64,000 nt of DNA from Acidobacteriota bacterium (lineage in GTDB: Bacteria; Acidobacteriota; Vicinamibacteria; Vicinamibacterales; JAKQTR01), in NCBI GenBank assembly GCA_026393755.1, contig JAPKZO010000028.1:124001-188000 (forward strand), written 5' to 3'. Within the stretch, counting starts at the first letter, position 1. Each line of letters begins with the position of its first letter. The translations under genes and the position numbers were made by a program. Below, in pieces: positions 1 through 9,870 of this stretch. A model generated the notes under the pieces. It worked only from the letters and a program-made list of their open reading frames with translations, was not told where the DNA came from and did not search any database.

Positions 1-1346
1 TCCACACCCACTGGATGCCATTCGCGAAACGTGATCTGCCCGTCATCGCCGCGGCTCTGCACACAGGCGGATCCGCTATCCTGCTGGCCGCCGCACACGC
101 GATACGGAAAGCTGTTGTCCGTGTTGACGTGGAACATCTGCGCCGTCGGCTGGGTGTACCAACTGCTCCAGCTCGCACCGCCGTTCACCGTGATGACGGC
201 CCCCTGGTCCACGGTGAGCGCCATGATGTCGGGGTTGTCCGGGTTGATCCAGATGCGCTGATAGTCGTCGCCGCCGGGCGCGCCTCGAATGCCGGCGAAC
301 GTCTTCCCGCCGTCGATCGACTTCCACGTCACGATCGTCGGGACAAAGACGATGTCGGGGTTGCGCGGGTTGACGCGAACATCGGTAGCATCCGATGGCC
401 GTGCCACGACGCGCTGGTCGTTGCACACCAGGTACCAGCTTTCGCCGGCATCATCCGACCGGTAGAAACCGCTCTGACGCGCCTCGACCACCGCGTACAG
501 CCGGCGGGGATCGCTCGGCGCGACGGTAATGCCGATCCGCCCGAGCCCGTCCGCGTTGGACGGAAGGCCCTTGGTGAGCGGCTTCCACGTGTTTCCGCCA
601 TCGGTCGACTTGAACAGCCCGCCGCCAGGGCCGCGCCATTCGGCGTTTTCCCACGGCCCGAGCCGTGATTCCCACAGCACGGCATAGACGGTGTCGGGGT
701 TGGCGGGATCGAAGGCCAGATCGACACCTCCCGTGTTCTCGTCCTTGTAGAGCACTTTCTGAAATGTGGCGCCGCCATCGAGCGAACGGAAGATGCCTCG
801 CTCTTCGTTCGGGCCGTAAGGATGGCCCAGCACGGCGACGAACAGCCGGTTCTGGTCGCGTGGGTCGACGATGATCTGCGGAATCTGCTGGCCGTCTCGC
901 AGGCCCAGATGCGTCCACGTCCTTCCGCCGTCGTTGGATCGATAGAAGCCGTCGCCGGTGGACAGGTCGGGGCGCTGCATGCCCTCGCCGCTGCCGACGT
1001 AGATCCGGTTCGGGTTCGAGGGCGCCACCGCGATGGCGCCCACCGATCCGGTCGGCTGGTCATCGAACATCGATTGCCACGTCCGTCCGAAGTCGGTTGT
1101 TCTCCACACACCGCCGTTCACCGGGCCTATGTAGAACGTGCCCGGCTGGGACGGAACGCCCGACAGCGCCTTGGTGCGCCCGCCGCGGAAGGGGCCGATG
1201 TGACGCCAGCGGATCTCGCTGAACAAGCCTGGCGCAAACGGCACATCGGCCACGGGGGGGAGTAAGGCGGTCGGCGTCGCGGCTGCCAAGACACACGCCA
1301 TCGCCGCAACGGTTGACAGCCACACGACACACCGCTCTGAACGCAT
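1..1346 (-). CDS. Exported Asp-box (BNR/VPS10-like) beta-propeller protein, 3' end cut by the window
   Basis: Translation from ATG at 1346 is open to the left edge, giving at least 448 residues, so the C-terminus lies outside. Seen: an N-terminal signal-like segment (MRSERCVVWLSTVAAMACVL), then repeated Asp-box motifs of the S/T-x-D-x-G-x-T-W/F type, for example TTDFGRTW, SNDGGRTW, SLDGGATF, STDGGNTW, SDDAGESW and SIDGGKTF, each in a unit containing DPxNPxxxY/F-like text. Such repeats build sialidase- or sortilin-type beta-propellers. In the abundant exported Acidobacteriota members the ligand or substrate is unknown, and no sialidase active site can be judged here. A GGGAG Shine-Dalgarno lies 7 nt before the ATG. 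The family is often misnamed glycosyl hydrolase, so no enzymatic function is assigned. Confidence 0.88.
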   Translation of the reverse strand, partial: MRSERCVVWLSTVAAMACVLAAATPTALLPPVADVPFAPGLFSEIRWRHIGPFRGGRTKALSGVPSQPGTFYIGPVNGGVWRTTDFGRTWQSMFDDQPTGSVGAIAVAPSNPNRIYVGSGEGMQRPDLSTGDGFYRSNDGGRTWTHLGLRDGQQIPQIIVDPRDQNRLFVAVLGHPYGPNEERGIFRSLDGGATFQKVLYKDENTGGVDLAFDPANPDTVYAVLWESRLGPWENAEWRGPGGGLFKSTDGGNTWKPLTKGLPSNADGLGRIGITVAPSDPRRLYAVVEARQSGFYRSDDAGESWYLVCNDQRVVARPSDATDVRVNPRNPDIVFVPTIVTWKSIDGGKTFAGIRGAPGGDDYQRIWINPDNPDIMALTVDQGAVITVNGGASWSSWYTQPTAQMFHVNTDNSFPYRVCGGQQDSGSACVQSRGDDGQITFREWHPVGV

Positions 1347-1469
1347 GTTTCTTCTCCCGCCTGGGGCTGCGTGTTGGTTCACTACTGCCCAGCCTGAGTC
1401 TGGCGCCAGTGTAGCGCAGTCACTGATTTCGGTGGACCCAGTGGCTCCCCTCGCTGAAGAGGAGATTGG

Positions 1470-2144
1470 TCAGGACAACAGCGCGCGGAGAGCGCGTAGG
1501 CCATCGGCCAGCAAGTCCGGGGGATCCGTGTCCGCGAACGCCGCCTCGGCCGCGGCGCGTTCCCTGGCCAGCGTCAGGGGCAGCAGCGGGTCGATCCGGC
1601 TCTTCGCCTCGGCTGTCTCTTTCAACTGCGCCACGGCTTTCTGCATCTGATCCGGATCGAGGACGGCGACCGGCGTGCGGCAGAACCGGCAGGCCGCATC
1701 CTGTCCGAGATCGATCGGCGCGCCGCAGTTGGCGCAATTGATCTGCTTGATCCGGCGCCGCAGGTCGTTCACTTCGTCGGCGTTCAACACGCGCACGAAG
1801 CTCCTGGCCCGAAGAAACTGGTAGTACGTCATGATGCGGCCGTGCCCGGCCGGGCAGCGGAAGTAGGTAAAGCGCGTCGCCCGCTGCATGTCGTGAGTGT
1901 CCTCGAGCGGCGTCGCGCAGCGCGGGCACCGCAACGTGGCCGCCAGCGTAGTACGCGGAGCGTTCTGCTCGGTCGCAATCGCCGCCAGCAGATCGAGCGT
2001 CGCGCGCGGCGCCAGTTGCAGCATCTCCTGGTTGTCGAACCAGATCACCTGGCACACGTGGCAGATGTCGAGATCGATCGACCGGCCATAAAGACGATCG
2101 AACGGCCGGCCGGTCATCACCGCCTGGCAGTTTGGGCAGTTCAT
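1470..2144 (-). CDS. Multi zinc-ribbon protein of unknown function
   Basis: This is a 224-residue cytoplasmic protein with four CxxC knuckles: C3/C6, C28/C31, C73/C76 and C137/C140 followed by C152/C155, with a further Cys at 97. The first pair of knuckles resembles the zf-TFIIB (CPxC...DxCxxCxxxWxD) fold, seen as DICHVCQVIWFDNQE. The last pair resembles a double zinc ribbon (CANCGAP...CRFCRTP). Its C-terminal third is helical and charged. Such proteins may bind nucleic acid or act as assembly factors, but nothing in the sequence decides the role. It stands alone between the Asp-box gene and the S46 peptidase. No convincing Shine-Dalgarno precedes the ATG. Confidence 0.8.
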   Translation of the reverse strand: MNCPNCQAVMTGRPFDRLYGRSIDLDICHVCQVIWFDNQEMLQLAPRATLDLLAAIATEQNAPRTTLAATLRCPRCATPLEDTHDMQRATRFTYFRCPAGHGRIMTYYQFLRARSFVRVLNADEVNDLRRRIKQINCANCGAPIDLGQDAACRFCRTPVAVLDPDQMQKAVAQLKETAEAKSRIDPLLPLTLARERAAAEAAFADTDPPDLLADGLRALRALLS

Positions 2145-2241
2145 AGAAATCGGTCCGTCCCCAATTCCCTACAGCCGCTGCCTGACGAACCGGACGCCCG
2201 ACGATTCGGACGGCGGATCGAGATGACGAACCTCCTGCGGG

Positions 2242-4320
2242 TCAGCGAACCCCGCCGGTCAACTCCGCCACGAGCTTGTCGGCTCCGTACAGCTTCTTGA
2301 GGCCCTCGATGATGCCGGCCGAATGCACGCCGACAGCGCGTGATCCCTCGGCTTCGTCGATGTACATGTATCGGTTGGGCAGCTTCTGGATGTTGCTGTC
2401 GAAGTTGACACCCACGATCTCGGCGTTGCGGTTGATGATGGGCGTGCCCGAATTGCCGCCAATCGTGTCGGCGGTATAGACGAAATTGAACGGCGTCGCG
2501 AGATCGAGCTTGTTCCGCCCCTCCCGCCACCGCGTCGGAAGATTGAACGGCACCTTCTCGCTGAACGCCTCCGCCCGCTCGTACAATCCGTAGAACGTCG
2601 TCCGGTAAGGCACCAGCGTCGAGCCAAGTTCGTAGCCAAGCACCGTGCCGTACTCGAACCGGAGGTTCGAATTGGCATCCGGATACACCGACTTCCCGTA
2701 GGCGGCGAACCGCGCCCGGGCGATCTTCTCGCCCGCGCTCGACTCGACGCTCTGGATTTTCTCCTCCTGCCAGGCGCGCAACTCGCGGATGATGGGTTCG
2801 GCGCGGCGCGCCAGATCAATCAGGGGATCGGTCGACGCGTTGATGGCGGCCGGACCGCCCTCAATAAGTGCTTTGCGCGCGGCGACGTCGTTCAGCTTCG
2901 TTCCCGCCAGCACCTGTTTGACCACGGCGGCTGGTGACTGGCCGCCGAGCACGGCCTTCATGAACGGGTCCGCCGGCCCGAGCGTCTTGAGCCCCTCCGC
3001 GAGCCACCCGGTCAGTTGCGCCTCTTCCATGTCGAGATACACGGGGGCCGACGAGAAGAGGTTGAACTTCAGTCCTTCCAGACGCGCATCGGTGAATTCA
3101 GAATAGCGCTGCGAACTCGGCTTCGAAATCTGATCGGCGTAGCGGACAATGGTCGACGCCATCCCGCCCAGGCGGGACGCGGTGAGGTTGGAGAAGGCGA
3201 TACGCCTGGCGAAGGCGGGCAGCGCCGCGTACGCTGCGGCGATCTGGTCCCACCCAGCCGCGTACAGTTTCTGCCACTCGGGACTGGCCGCCACTTTCGC
3301 CCGGAGCGCCGATTCGTCGTCTTCCTTCTTCTTGAAGATCCGGGGATTCTTCAATCCGTCCTGCTGTCCGATGAGCCGCTTGATGGAGTTCTCGAGCCCC
3401 AGTCGCGGCGTCGATCCGCGACGAGCCTGCTCGGCCCCGAGTGCCTGGTAGCGGACGAGCGCGTCGCGCCGCGACGTCCACACGTGCATCTGAAGAAGGT
3501 TGCCGATGTCGCGCTGATACTTGAGCTGACCCACAGTCAGCAGCCGCGACGTCGCACCCGGATATCCCGGGGCGAAGATCAGCTCGCCTTCGACCGCCCC
3601 ATTCTTCGACCACTTGAGGAAGTGCTCGCTCTTGAGCGGCTGGCCGTTTTCGTACACGCGGAAGAACGTGATGTCGAAGTTCCACCGCGGATACGTGAAG
3701 TTGTCGTAGTCGCCGCCGAAATACGCGATGTCCTGTTCGGGAGCAAACACGAGGCGGATATCCGTGTACTTCTTGTTCCGGTAGAGCCAGTACTCGCCGC
3801 CGCTGTAGAGCGTGACGATCTCGCACTTGAGGCCGGTCTGCGTCGAGCACTCCTTCTCGATCGTCGCCATCTCGGCCTTGCGCTGCGCGTTGGCGTCCTT
3901 GTCGGTCGCCCCCGCCTTCGCGGCTCCCTGCACGCGCCTGGTCATGTCCTCGTATGAGACCAGCACGTTCGCCTCGAAATCCGTGCACTTAAGTTCCTCG
4001 TCGCGCGCCGCGGCGTAAAACCCGTCCTTGATCAGATCGCGCTGGGGCGTCGAAAGCTTGGCAACCTGATCCCGGCCAACATGCTGGTTGGTGAGCAGCA
4101 GGCCGTCCGGCGACACAAACGAGGCCGACGCGCCCGACACCCGCACCGCGGACAACCGGATGTGCTCGAGCCACTGATCCGTGATGTCGAATCCGTACTT
4201 CTCCTTGATCAGCTTTCGCGGCGGGTTGTCGAAGGTCCACATGCCGTCATCGGCGACGAGACCCGTGACGGCAAGTGCGATAGCAGCGGCGAGCAGCGGG
4301 ATGAATACGGCGCGTTTCAT
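2242..4320 (-). CDS. S46 family dipeptidyl-peptidase (DPP7/DPP11-like), exported
   Basis: This 692-residue protein begins with a signal peptide ([18 protein letters not shown]). Family S46 enzymes are chymotrypsin-fold dipeptidyl-peptidases that release N-terminal dipeptides in the periplasm. All three triad regions are visible: His80 in LLLTNQHVG (usually TNHHCG), the Asp loop [16 protein letters not shown], and Ser624 in [10 protein letters not shown]. Length matches the family (about 700). The C-terminal region that sets P1 preference is divergent, so DPP7 (hydrophobic) versus DPP11 (acidic) specificity cannot be assigned. It lies 15 bp downstream of the M14 carboxypeptidase gene and is probably cotranscribed, giving a paired amino- and carboxy-end peptide-degrading system. 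Confidence 0.92.
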   Translation of the reverse strand: MKRAVFIPLLAAAIALAVTGLVADDGMWTFDNPPRKLIKEKYGFDITDQWLEHIRLSAVRVSGASASFVSPDGLLLTNQHVGRDQVAKLSTPQRDLIKDGFYAAARDEELKCTDFEANVLVSYEDMTRRVQGAAKAGATDKDANAQRKAEMATIEKECSTQTGLKCEIVTLYSGGEYWLYRNKKYTDIRLVFAPEQDIAYFGGDYDNFTYPRWNFDITFFRVYENGQPLKSEHFLKWSKNGAVEGELIFAPGYPGATSRLLTVGQLKYQRDIGNLLQMHVWTSRRDALVRYQALGAEQARRGSTPRLGLENSIKRLIGQQDGLKNPRIFKKKEDDESALRAKVAASPEWQKLYAAGWDQIAAAYAALPAFARRIAFSNLTASRLGGMASTIVRYADQISKPSSQRYSEFTDARLEGLKFNLFSSAPVYLDMEEAQLTGWLAEGLKTLGPADPFMKAVLGGQSPAAVVKQVLAGTKLNDVAARKALIEGGPAAINASTDPLIDLARRAEPIIRELRAWQEEKIQSVESSAGEKIARARFAAYGKSVYPDANSNLRFEYGTVLGYELGSTLVPYRTTFYGLYERAEAFSEKVPFNLPTRWREGRNKLDLATPFNFVYTADTIGGNSGTPIINRNAEIVGVNFDSNIQKLPNRYMYIDEAEGSRAVGVHSAGIIEGLKKLYGADKLVAELTGGVR

Positions 4321-4335
4321 AATTGCTCTACTTTC

Positions 4336-7245
4336 CTACTTTCCCGCATCCAGGTGATTCCAATTCAGAATCGCATTGAATCCAAGGAAGAACGTCCCCT
4401 GCGTCTGGAAGCGCCAGAACGGCCGAATGGCAAACATCACGACGTGGCCCGACCCGATCGGCGAATCGATCACCTGGGCCCGCCCGGCGAGCGCCCCGCC
4501 GCCAACCAGCACGCCCGACAGCAACATGTCATCAGCGTTGGCCGGGAACCGCAGGATGACGCGCGGAGCATCCGTCCCGGCCGCAAAGCCGGCCCCACCA
4601 CGGCCCCCGCGGCCGCCGATGTCAGCAAGGGGTCCCCCACCAGGCGACACCCCTGAGATTCCCGTCGGAGCCCACAGCGACAACTTCTGCGCGTTGCCCG
4701 CGTTTGGCGCCACAACCGCGCCCACGCCGGGGATCTGCGCGCCTCCACCACCGCCCCGTCCGCCGCCTCCCCCGCCCCCTACAGCCAGCACCGGACTCTG
4801 GCTGAAGTACACCGGGATCTGCGCGCCGTCATAGCCATACATGATCGGGCTCTTTGCATCAGCCACCACGCCGCGCAGGATCGATCCCCGCACGAACAGC
4901 CCCTGCGGGCTCTCGACGCTCACACCGTTCACGAGGTTGTAGTCGGGGAAGATCACCGACGTCGCGCCCTCGGTGATGAGCAACCCGCCCTCCTTGACGA
5001 ACTGGTAGAGGTTCATCAGGCCCTCGAGGCCCATCCCGCCACGGATGTCGTCGGCCTGGTCCTGCACACCGAGATTGGGCGTCAGTTCGGACTTCTTGTA
5101 CGGCACCGGATCGCCGACCTTAGGAATCCCGTTGACCTGCGACTGCGCCGTGCCGCCGACGTGCGGGTACACAATGACGTCGTACTTCGCGCGCAGGTTT
5201 CCCTCGCGCAGCTTGATGTCGGCGAAGTAGATGTACGGCACGCCAAAGGTGTCGAACGCCCCGCGCACCCACCCTTCGTTCTGGGTGTTCGACCACGAGT
5301 GCACATAGCCGATCCGCGGCACGTCGAGGCTGTGCATCTTGACGCTCGGCGCGGCGGCCACGCCCCAGGCCGACAGCCCGAGCTCCTTGAGTGTCCCGTC
5401 GAGTTTCGCCCGGTCCCCTGCCGGGATGATGAACGCCCCGGCCTTGAACTTATGGCCTCCGGCCTCGAAATCCTCTTCGGCCGCCTGCATCTTGACGTCG
5501 GCATGCTTGAAGCGGAACGTCACGACGGCGTTGTCGCTCGTGTGATCGACGATGACCACCGGGCCCGCGCCCTCAATGCCGCCCGCCGCCCTGACGTCGG
5601 CCGTGATGAGCGCCATCTGCTGGTCGAGCACGTTCTTCTCGCCAACCGGCACCACCGATACATTCCGCATCAACTGCATCGTCCACCCGGTGTCGTCGTA
5701 CGGGTCCGGATTGGCGGGTGCGTAGTTCTGCAGGCTGAAGTACATGTCGGCCATCGTTCTGTACGGCTGGTCGGCGCGGATGACGTAGTCACCCGCCGCC
5801 ACGCTGACCGTCCCTGCCTCGAACGCCGCGGTGGCGCGGGAAATCTCGAGGCCCTGGCGCCGGAGCGCGTTGACCAGATCGGCAGCCTCTGCTTTGCGGC
5901 GCTGCGCGGCCGGGATCACCCAGGCATACGGCGCCTGCGTCCGGCCCTTGTCGAGCGCGCGCTTGTTCTTGAGCCAGTAGTTCTCGAGGAACGTCTCGCG
6001 GTTCTTCGCCACGTAGTTGAGCGCGATCAGAAGCGCCGACTCCTGGATGTTCGTGTTGTTGCGCGGTCCCCACTTGATCGACGGGAGCGGCGGATTCGGA
6101 CGGTACCATTCCCGGCTGGTCGCGCTGGCGCCCATCCGCAGGTTCTCGACGATGTCCGGGCCATAGCTTTGGACTTCGTAGAACCGGCCTATCGAGTTCT
6201 TCGTGTGCGCGATGAAGAACATATAGTTCGGCGTCCAGCCGTCGTAGAACCCGTACGTCCACACGCCCGGCACGTTGCGCTTGGCCATCTCCATCACTTC
6301 GGCGTTGGCGAGCGCCCACCACTCGTCAATCGTGATGGCATCGAGCTGTTCGTTGTAGGGCCCCCGTCCGGTTGACGCATACAGGTAGTTGGACGCTTCG
6401 TGGAGATCGTGCAGGATGGTCGGCTTCCACTCGAGGAACGTCCGATTGACGTTCTGCGTGAGCTTGAGCATCTGGCCCATCGCGTCGCGGTTGTCGTCGT
6501 GCGCGACGTACTTGCCCCAGTACATGAGCGGCGGCCGCTGCTTGCCCGTCTTTTTCCCGTAGTAATAGGTGTCGACGTGCTTCTCGCGGCCGTCCACCTC
6601 GATCACTGGCGTGATCAGGACAATCACGTTGTTGCGGATGTTCTGGATGAACGGCGTCTCTTCGACCGCGAGGCGGTACGGCAGCTCGATCAACGTCTCC
6701 GGTCCGCCGGTCTCGCCCGAGTGCATGCCGGCCGTGATCCAGTAAATGGGCTTCGACGTCTTGAGGAGTTGCTGGGCCTGCGCTTCGGTTGTCTTGCGCG
6801 GATCGGTCAGCGCGGCCAGATTGGCCTTGTAGGTGTCGAGCGTCCTGATCGTCTGCTCGTCGGCCACCGCGAGCAGCACCATGTCCCGGCCTTCCTCGGT
6901 CTTGCCGATCGTCCAGTACTTGAAGCGCGGCGAGGACTTGGCGAGCGCCTCGTAATAACGCTGGATGTCCTTCGCATAGGTCAGCTCGCCCGGCGTTCCC
7001 GGGATGCGGCCCAGGAACTTGAGCGGCGACGGCACCTTGTCGCTCGCCGGCATGTGGTCCACCAGCTCCGTGCTGATGCGCGGATCCTGGGTGTACTCCT
7101 TGATCAGCTTCGTGTAGGCCTCGTCCTGCTTCTGAACAGGCGCGGGTTTCGCGTTCTGGGCCGACAGCGTGAGCGTGGCGCCACTTGCGATGGTGAACGC
7201 GAGCACGACGGCAATCCGGATCCGACGCGTGAATGGCGTGGTCAT
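4336..7245 (-). CDS. M14 family zinc carboxypeptidase, exported, with Gly-rich insert
   Basis: The predicted protein has 969 residues. The ATG at 7245 is chosen because AGGAG lies 10 nt upstream; an upstream in-frame start at 7272 lacks this. A signal peptide is present (MTTPFTRRIRIAVVLAFTIA). The M14 zinc site is seen as HSGE (H175, E178) in GMHSGETGGPETL, with a later His in LHDLHEASNYLY. The M14 domain occupies roughly residues 75-400. The C-terminal half resembles the glutamine-amidotransferase-like or beta-rich extension of large exported M14 proteins. A run of about 15 mostly Gly residues encoded near 4745-4790 interrupts it and is probably a flexible loop. Likely role: periplasmic or extracellular peptide degradation, with the S46 gene downstream in the same transcript. 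Confidence 0.92.
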   Translation of the reverse strand: MTTPFTRRIRIAVVLAFTIASGATLTLSAQNAKPAPVQKQDEAYTKLIKEYTQDPRISTELVDHMPASDKVPSPLKFLGRIPGTPGELTYAKDIQRYYEALAKSSPRFKYWTIGKTEEGRDMVLLAVADEQTIRTLDTYKANLAALTDPRKTTEAQAQQLLKTSKPIYWITAGMHSGETGGPETLIELPYRLAVEETPFIQNIRNNVIVLITPVIEVDGREKHVDTYYYGKKTGKQRPPLMYWGKYVAHDDNRDAMGQMLKLTQNVNRTFLEWKPTILHDLHEASNYLYASTGRGPYNEQLDAITIDEWWALANAEVMEMAKRNVPGVWTYGFYDGWTPNYMFFIAHTKNSIGRFYEVQSYGPDIVENLRMGASATSREWYRPNPPLPSIKWGPRNNTNIQESALLIALNYVAKNRETFLENYWLKNKRALDKGRTQAPYAWVIPAAQRRKAEAADLVNALRRQGLEISRATAAFEAGTVSVAAGDYVIRADQPYRTMADMYFSLQNYAPANPDPYDDTGWTMQLMRNVSVVPVGEKNVLDQQMALITADVRAAGGIEGAGPVVIVDHTSDNAVVTFRFKHADVKMQAAEEDFEAGGHKFKAGAFIIPAGDRAKLDGTLKELGLSAWGVAAAPSVKMHSLDVPRIGYVHSWSNTQNEGWVRGAFDTFGVPYIYFADIKLREGNLRAKYDVIVYPHVGGTAQSQVNGIPKVGDPVPYKKSELTPNLGVQDQADDIRGGMGLEGLMNLYQFVKEGGLLITEGATSVIFPDYNLVNGVSVESPQGLFVRGSILRGVVADAKSPIMYGYDGAQIPVYFSQSPVLAVGGGGGGGRGGGGGAQIPGVGAVVAPNAGNAQKLSLWAPTGISGVSPGGGPLADIGGRGGRGGAGFAAGTDAPRVILRFPANADDMLLSGVLVGGGALAGRAQVIDSPIGSGHVVMFAIRPFWRFQTQGTFFLGFNAILNWNHLDAGK

Positions 7246-7290
7246 CGTGGTGCAACTCCTATGGGCAAGCATGACGTGAGATTCACCGAA

Positions 7291-7791
7291 TCAACGGGCC
7301 GATGCATCGGGAGCAGTGCGGGCGGCTGGTGCGGGCTTCCGCTTCTTTCGCGGCCGCGCCCGAGACGCCAGTTTCTTGAAGCGGGCTTCTTCGCCAACGA
7401 CGAGCAGCGGCTGCTTCGGGTCCTTCAATAGGTTGAAGAACCGTCCGTCGGTCGTGCGCGCGTAGATGTCGCGGCAGTCGGTCAGCAGCGTGAGCGGCCC
7501 GCCGTCGCCTGACGCCTCGAAGAGGCGGATGCCGAAGTGGTCGATGAGCGTGTCAATAAGCTGACGCAGTTGCGGAAGCGAAAACCCACGGCGGCGCAGG
7601 TCGGCCAGCACCATGATCTCAAGCAGATCCACCGGTGTGTAGCGGCGCTCTGTGAAGCCGCCGGCCTCGGTCGGATGCGACGCGAGCGCCGGCTCGATGA
7701 GCTTCTGCCGTTCCCACCAGCGCAGTTGACCGGCGGTGAGACCGGTCAATGCCGTGACGTCTCGCGAGCTGTAGTACTGCTTCAGGCGCAT
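7291..7791 (-). CDS. MerR family transcriptional regulator
   Basis: This 166-residue protein has an N-terminal winged helix-turn-helix of the MerR type (SSRDVTALTGLTAGQLRWWE, then RRYTPVDLLEIMVLADLRRRGFSLPQLR). The C-terminal half carries no conserved metal-binding cysteines, so it is not a MerR/CueR-type metal sensor. The extreme C-terminus is Arg/Lys/Ala-rich. The ATG lies 4 nt after the stop codon of the upstream methyltransferase-like gene, so the two are almost certainly one transcript. MerR proteins usually act on promoters with a 19-20 bp spacer; no such site was identified here. Confidence 0.88.
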   Translation of the reverse strand: MRLKQYYSSRDVTALTGLTAGQLRWWERQKLIEPALASHPTEAGGFTERRYTPVDLLEIMVLADLRRRGFSLPQLRQLIDTLIDHFGIRLFEASGDGGPLTLLTDCRDIYARTTDGRFFNLLKDPKQPLLVVGEEARFKKLASRARPRKKRKPAPAARTAPDASAR

Positions 7792-7794
7792 CCG

Positions 7795-8544
7795 TCAACT
7801 CTCCAGCAACCGCGTGCCCTTCTTGATGGCGGCCATCACCACGAAAATCCCGGCGCTCGCCGCAAAGAACCAGAGCCAGATGTCGTCCACCGTCCAACGC
7901 CACGCCCGGCACGATTCCTGCGCTCCATCGAGAACGAAGGCGCCAGCCGCCACGACCATCAGACCGTGAAACTCCTGACGCGCCACCTTCCTCCAGGAAA
8001 ACGATGTGGTGGCGGGGATATAACAGGCAATCGAAGGGATGATGGCCGGTACGCGATTGGCCCAGGCATCAAACGCCGGCCCGAACGTCTCGAAGAGAAA
8101 GGCCTCTTCGCGCGCGGCGATCCGCTCGTAGTAAAGCAGCGTCGACAACACGAGAATGATCGGGAGATACCAGATCCCCGGAAAGAGCGCCAGGCCAAGG
8201 GCCATCAGCCCGTTGGCCAGATAGAGCGGATGCCTGACGATCGAGTACGGGCCGGTCGTGCGCAGTTGGGACGCGCGCGGGTTGACGGTGCTCCGCTCCG
8301 AGGTTCCGGACGGCGCCGAACCGACCGCCCACATTCGAAGTCCGAGGCCCGACAGCGCGACAAGAATGGAACAGGTCTCCCAGAATCGTTCCTGGGTGCC
8401 CGGGGTGAATGGCGACGAGGAGGTCCAAAGGCCGACGAGAAGAACGGGCGCCATCAGCAACGGGAAATAGCTACGCCAGCGGAACAGGCGGTCGCCATCG
8501 TCGACGAAACGGTCAAGAAGCCTCATCGCGCAGCCATTCTGCAT
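7795..8544 (-). CDS. Integral-membrane methyltransferase of the isoprenylcysteine/phospholipid methyltransferase (ICMT/PEMT) family
   Basis: This protein of about 249 residues has several hydrophobic segments and the ICMT/PEMT signature: GPYSIVRHPLYLANGLMALG (S-adenosylmethionine-binding RHPxY) and, further on, ERIAAREEAFLFETFGPAFDAW (conserved E-E near the active site). The bacterial substrate cannot be read from sequence; lipids, isoprenoids and small thiols are all possible. The start is uncertain: ATG at 8544 has AGGGCG 7 nt upstream, and ATG at 8526 is an alternative. The longer open frame to 8808 is rejected because it begins in low-complexity sequence before the first membrane segment. 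It is translationally adjacent to the MerR gene. Confidence 0.82.
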   Translation of the reverse strand: MQNGCAMRLLDRFVDDGDRLFRWRSYFPLLMAPVLLVGLWTSSSPFTPGTQERFWETCSILVALSGLGLRMWAVGSAPSGTSERSTVNPRASQLRTTGPYSIVRHPLYLANGLMALGLALFPGIWYLPIILVLSTLLYYERIAAREEAFLFETFGPAFDAWANRVPAIIPSIACYIPATTSFSWRKVARQEFHGLMVVAAGAFVLDGAQESCRAWRWTVDDIWLWFFAASAGIFVVMAAIKKGTRLLES

Positions 8545-8785
8545 GGGGGGACGCCCTATTTGCAAATGCGGGGCGGATTTCGAGCCCCTGGCTATGCCGC
8601 CTGACAGCGTCTCGACGCGCCTGAGGAAACCGCACAAGGACGCCCTGTCACCCACCGGCGACACCCGTTCAGGGGACTGGTTTTGGTAAACTGATGAAAC
8701 CAAACGGTGTTCCGGCGGCATCCGGGGTCCGGCCGAAGGTACGGGACTTGCTACCGACGGGTAGAGAGAACGCGGGAGAGAAAGT

Positions 8786-9853
8786 ATGCCCAGAACACTG
8801 ACCATCATCGTGCTCTTCGTCGTGTGCGCCCTGGCTGCCGCTGCGGGTGGATTTGTCGCGATGAGGCAGTCGTCGACCGTTGCCGTCTCCAGCGCGCCGC
8901 CAGCGGCCCAAGATGCCGTGGGCGGGGCACAGACGCAGGGCGCTGAGTCCAGGCCAGCCGCCGAAACAACGGCCGCGGCAGGAGTGAACCCTATCGGTGT
9001 CTCCGCACCGGCCGCGACGGCAACGGCGGTTCAGGAGCCTCCGATCACACCGGCCAATTTGAACGTCGCCCCGGTCCAGACAGCGACACCGCCTGCAACA
9101 TCCGTGGCTTCTGGCGCCCGGACCAGGCCGGCACCGACGCGGTCAGTTCCGACAGCCCCCGCCTCATCCCGGCCGACCGCTTCAGCTTCAGACATGATCG
9201 TCACCGGGCGGCCTGGAACAGCCGCCGCGGCAGGCACGCCGGCCAGTGTCGAATCGCCGGTGCTTTCGGCTCCGGCTACTCAGGCGTCGGCGCCTCAGGA
9301 GCCTGCGCGTCCGCTTCCGACGTTCGAGGAAGTCGTCGTGCAGGCCGAGTCGGTGCTCGGACTGCAGGTGATGACCACGACCTCGACAGAAGAGGCGAAA
9401 GTGGAAGACCCGGTCGAAGCCAAGGTGACGCGCGATGTGAGGATTGGCGGAACCGTCGCGATCCCGGCCGGCACCCGTGTCCTTGGTGTCGTGACGGTCG
9501 TTGAGCGCGGCGGCAAGGTTAAGGGCAAAGCGCGGCTCGGCGTTCGCTTCCACACGCTCGTGCTCGCCGATGCCGCGGCGACGCGCGTGCCCATCCGTAC
9601 GGACACGATCTTCCGCGAGAGCGAGTCCCAGGGTGCACAGAGCGCAACGAAGATCGGGGCGGCCGCTGCGGGAGGCGCGATTCTCGGCGCCATTATCGGC
9701 GGCGGCAAGGGTGCGATTCTCGGCGGCGCCCTCGGAGCCGGTGGCGGAACCGCCAGCGTGATGGGCGGCGAACGCAGTGTCGCCACGTTGCAGGCCGGCA
9801 CGGCAATCACGGTGCGCCTGCAGGATGCCGTGACGGTGACCGTCGAGCGGTAG
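8786..9853 (+). CDS. Membrane-anchored protein with Ala/Pro/Thr-rich linker and C-terminal glycine-zipper domain
   Basis: This 355-residue protein has an N-terminal membrane anchor or signal (LTIIVLFVVCALAAAAGGFVA), a low-complexity Ala/Thr/Pro/Ser-rich segment (about residues 30-165), then a conserved domain. In that domain a beta-rich part (VEAKVTRDVRIGGTVAIPAG) precedes a glycine zipper (AAAAGGAILGAIIGGGKGAI). The beta-rich part resembles the TrbI/VirB10-like fold of cell-envelope proteins, but the match is only by pattern. Glycine zippers typically pack in membranes. A GGGAG Shine-Dalgarno is 7 nt from the ATG. The gene has its own hairpin terminator and is convergent with the next gene. 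Function unknown. Confidence 0.8.
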   Translation: MPRTLTIIVLFVVCALAAAAGGFVAMRQSSTVAVSSAPPAAQDAVGGAQTQGAESRPAAETTAAAGVNPIGVSAPAATATAVQEPPITPANLNVAPVQTATPPATSVASGARTRPAPTRSVPTAPASSRPTASASDMIVTGRPGTAAAAGTPASVESPVLSAPATQASAPQEPARPLPTFEEVVVQAESVLGLQVMTTTSTEEAKVEDPVEAKVTRDVRIGGTVAIPAGTRVLGVVTVVERGGKVKGKARLGVRFHTLVLADAAATRVPIRTDTIFRESESQGAQSATKIGAAAAGGAILGAIIGGGKGAILGGALGAGGGTASVMGGERSVATLQAGTAITVRLQDAVTVTVER

Positions 9854-9870
9854 GAGCGCCCCTACTTTTT
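9850..9870 (+). terminator. Intrinsic terminator of the glycine-zipper gene
   Basis: A stem GTAGG (9850-9854) / CCTAC (9861-9865) with a 6-nt loop is followed by five T (9866-9870). The structure contains the stop codon of the plus-strand gene (9851-9853) and that of the convergent minus-strand serine hydrolase (9862-9864). The T tract favours termination of the plus-strand transcript. Confidence 0.65.
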
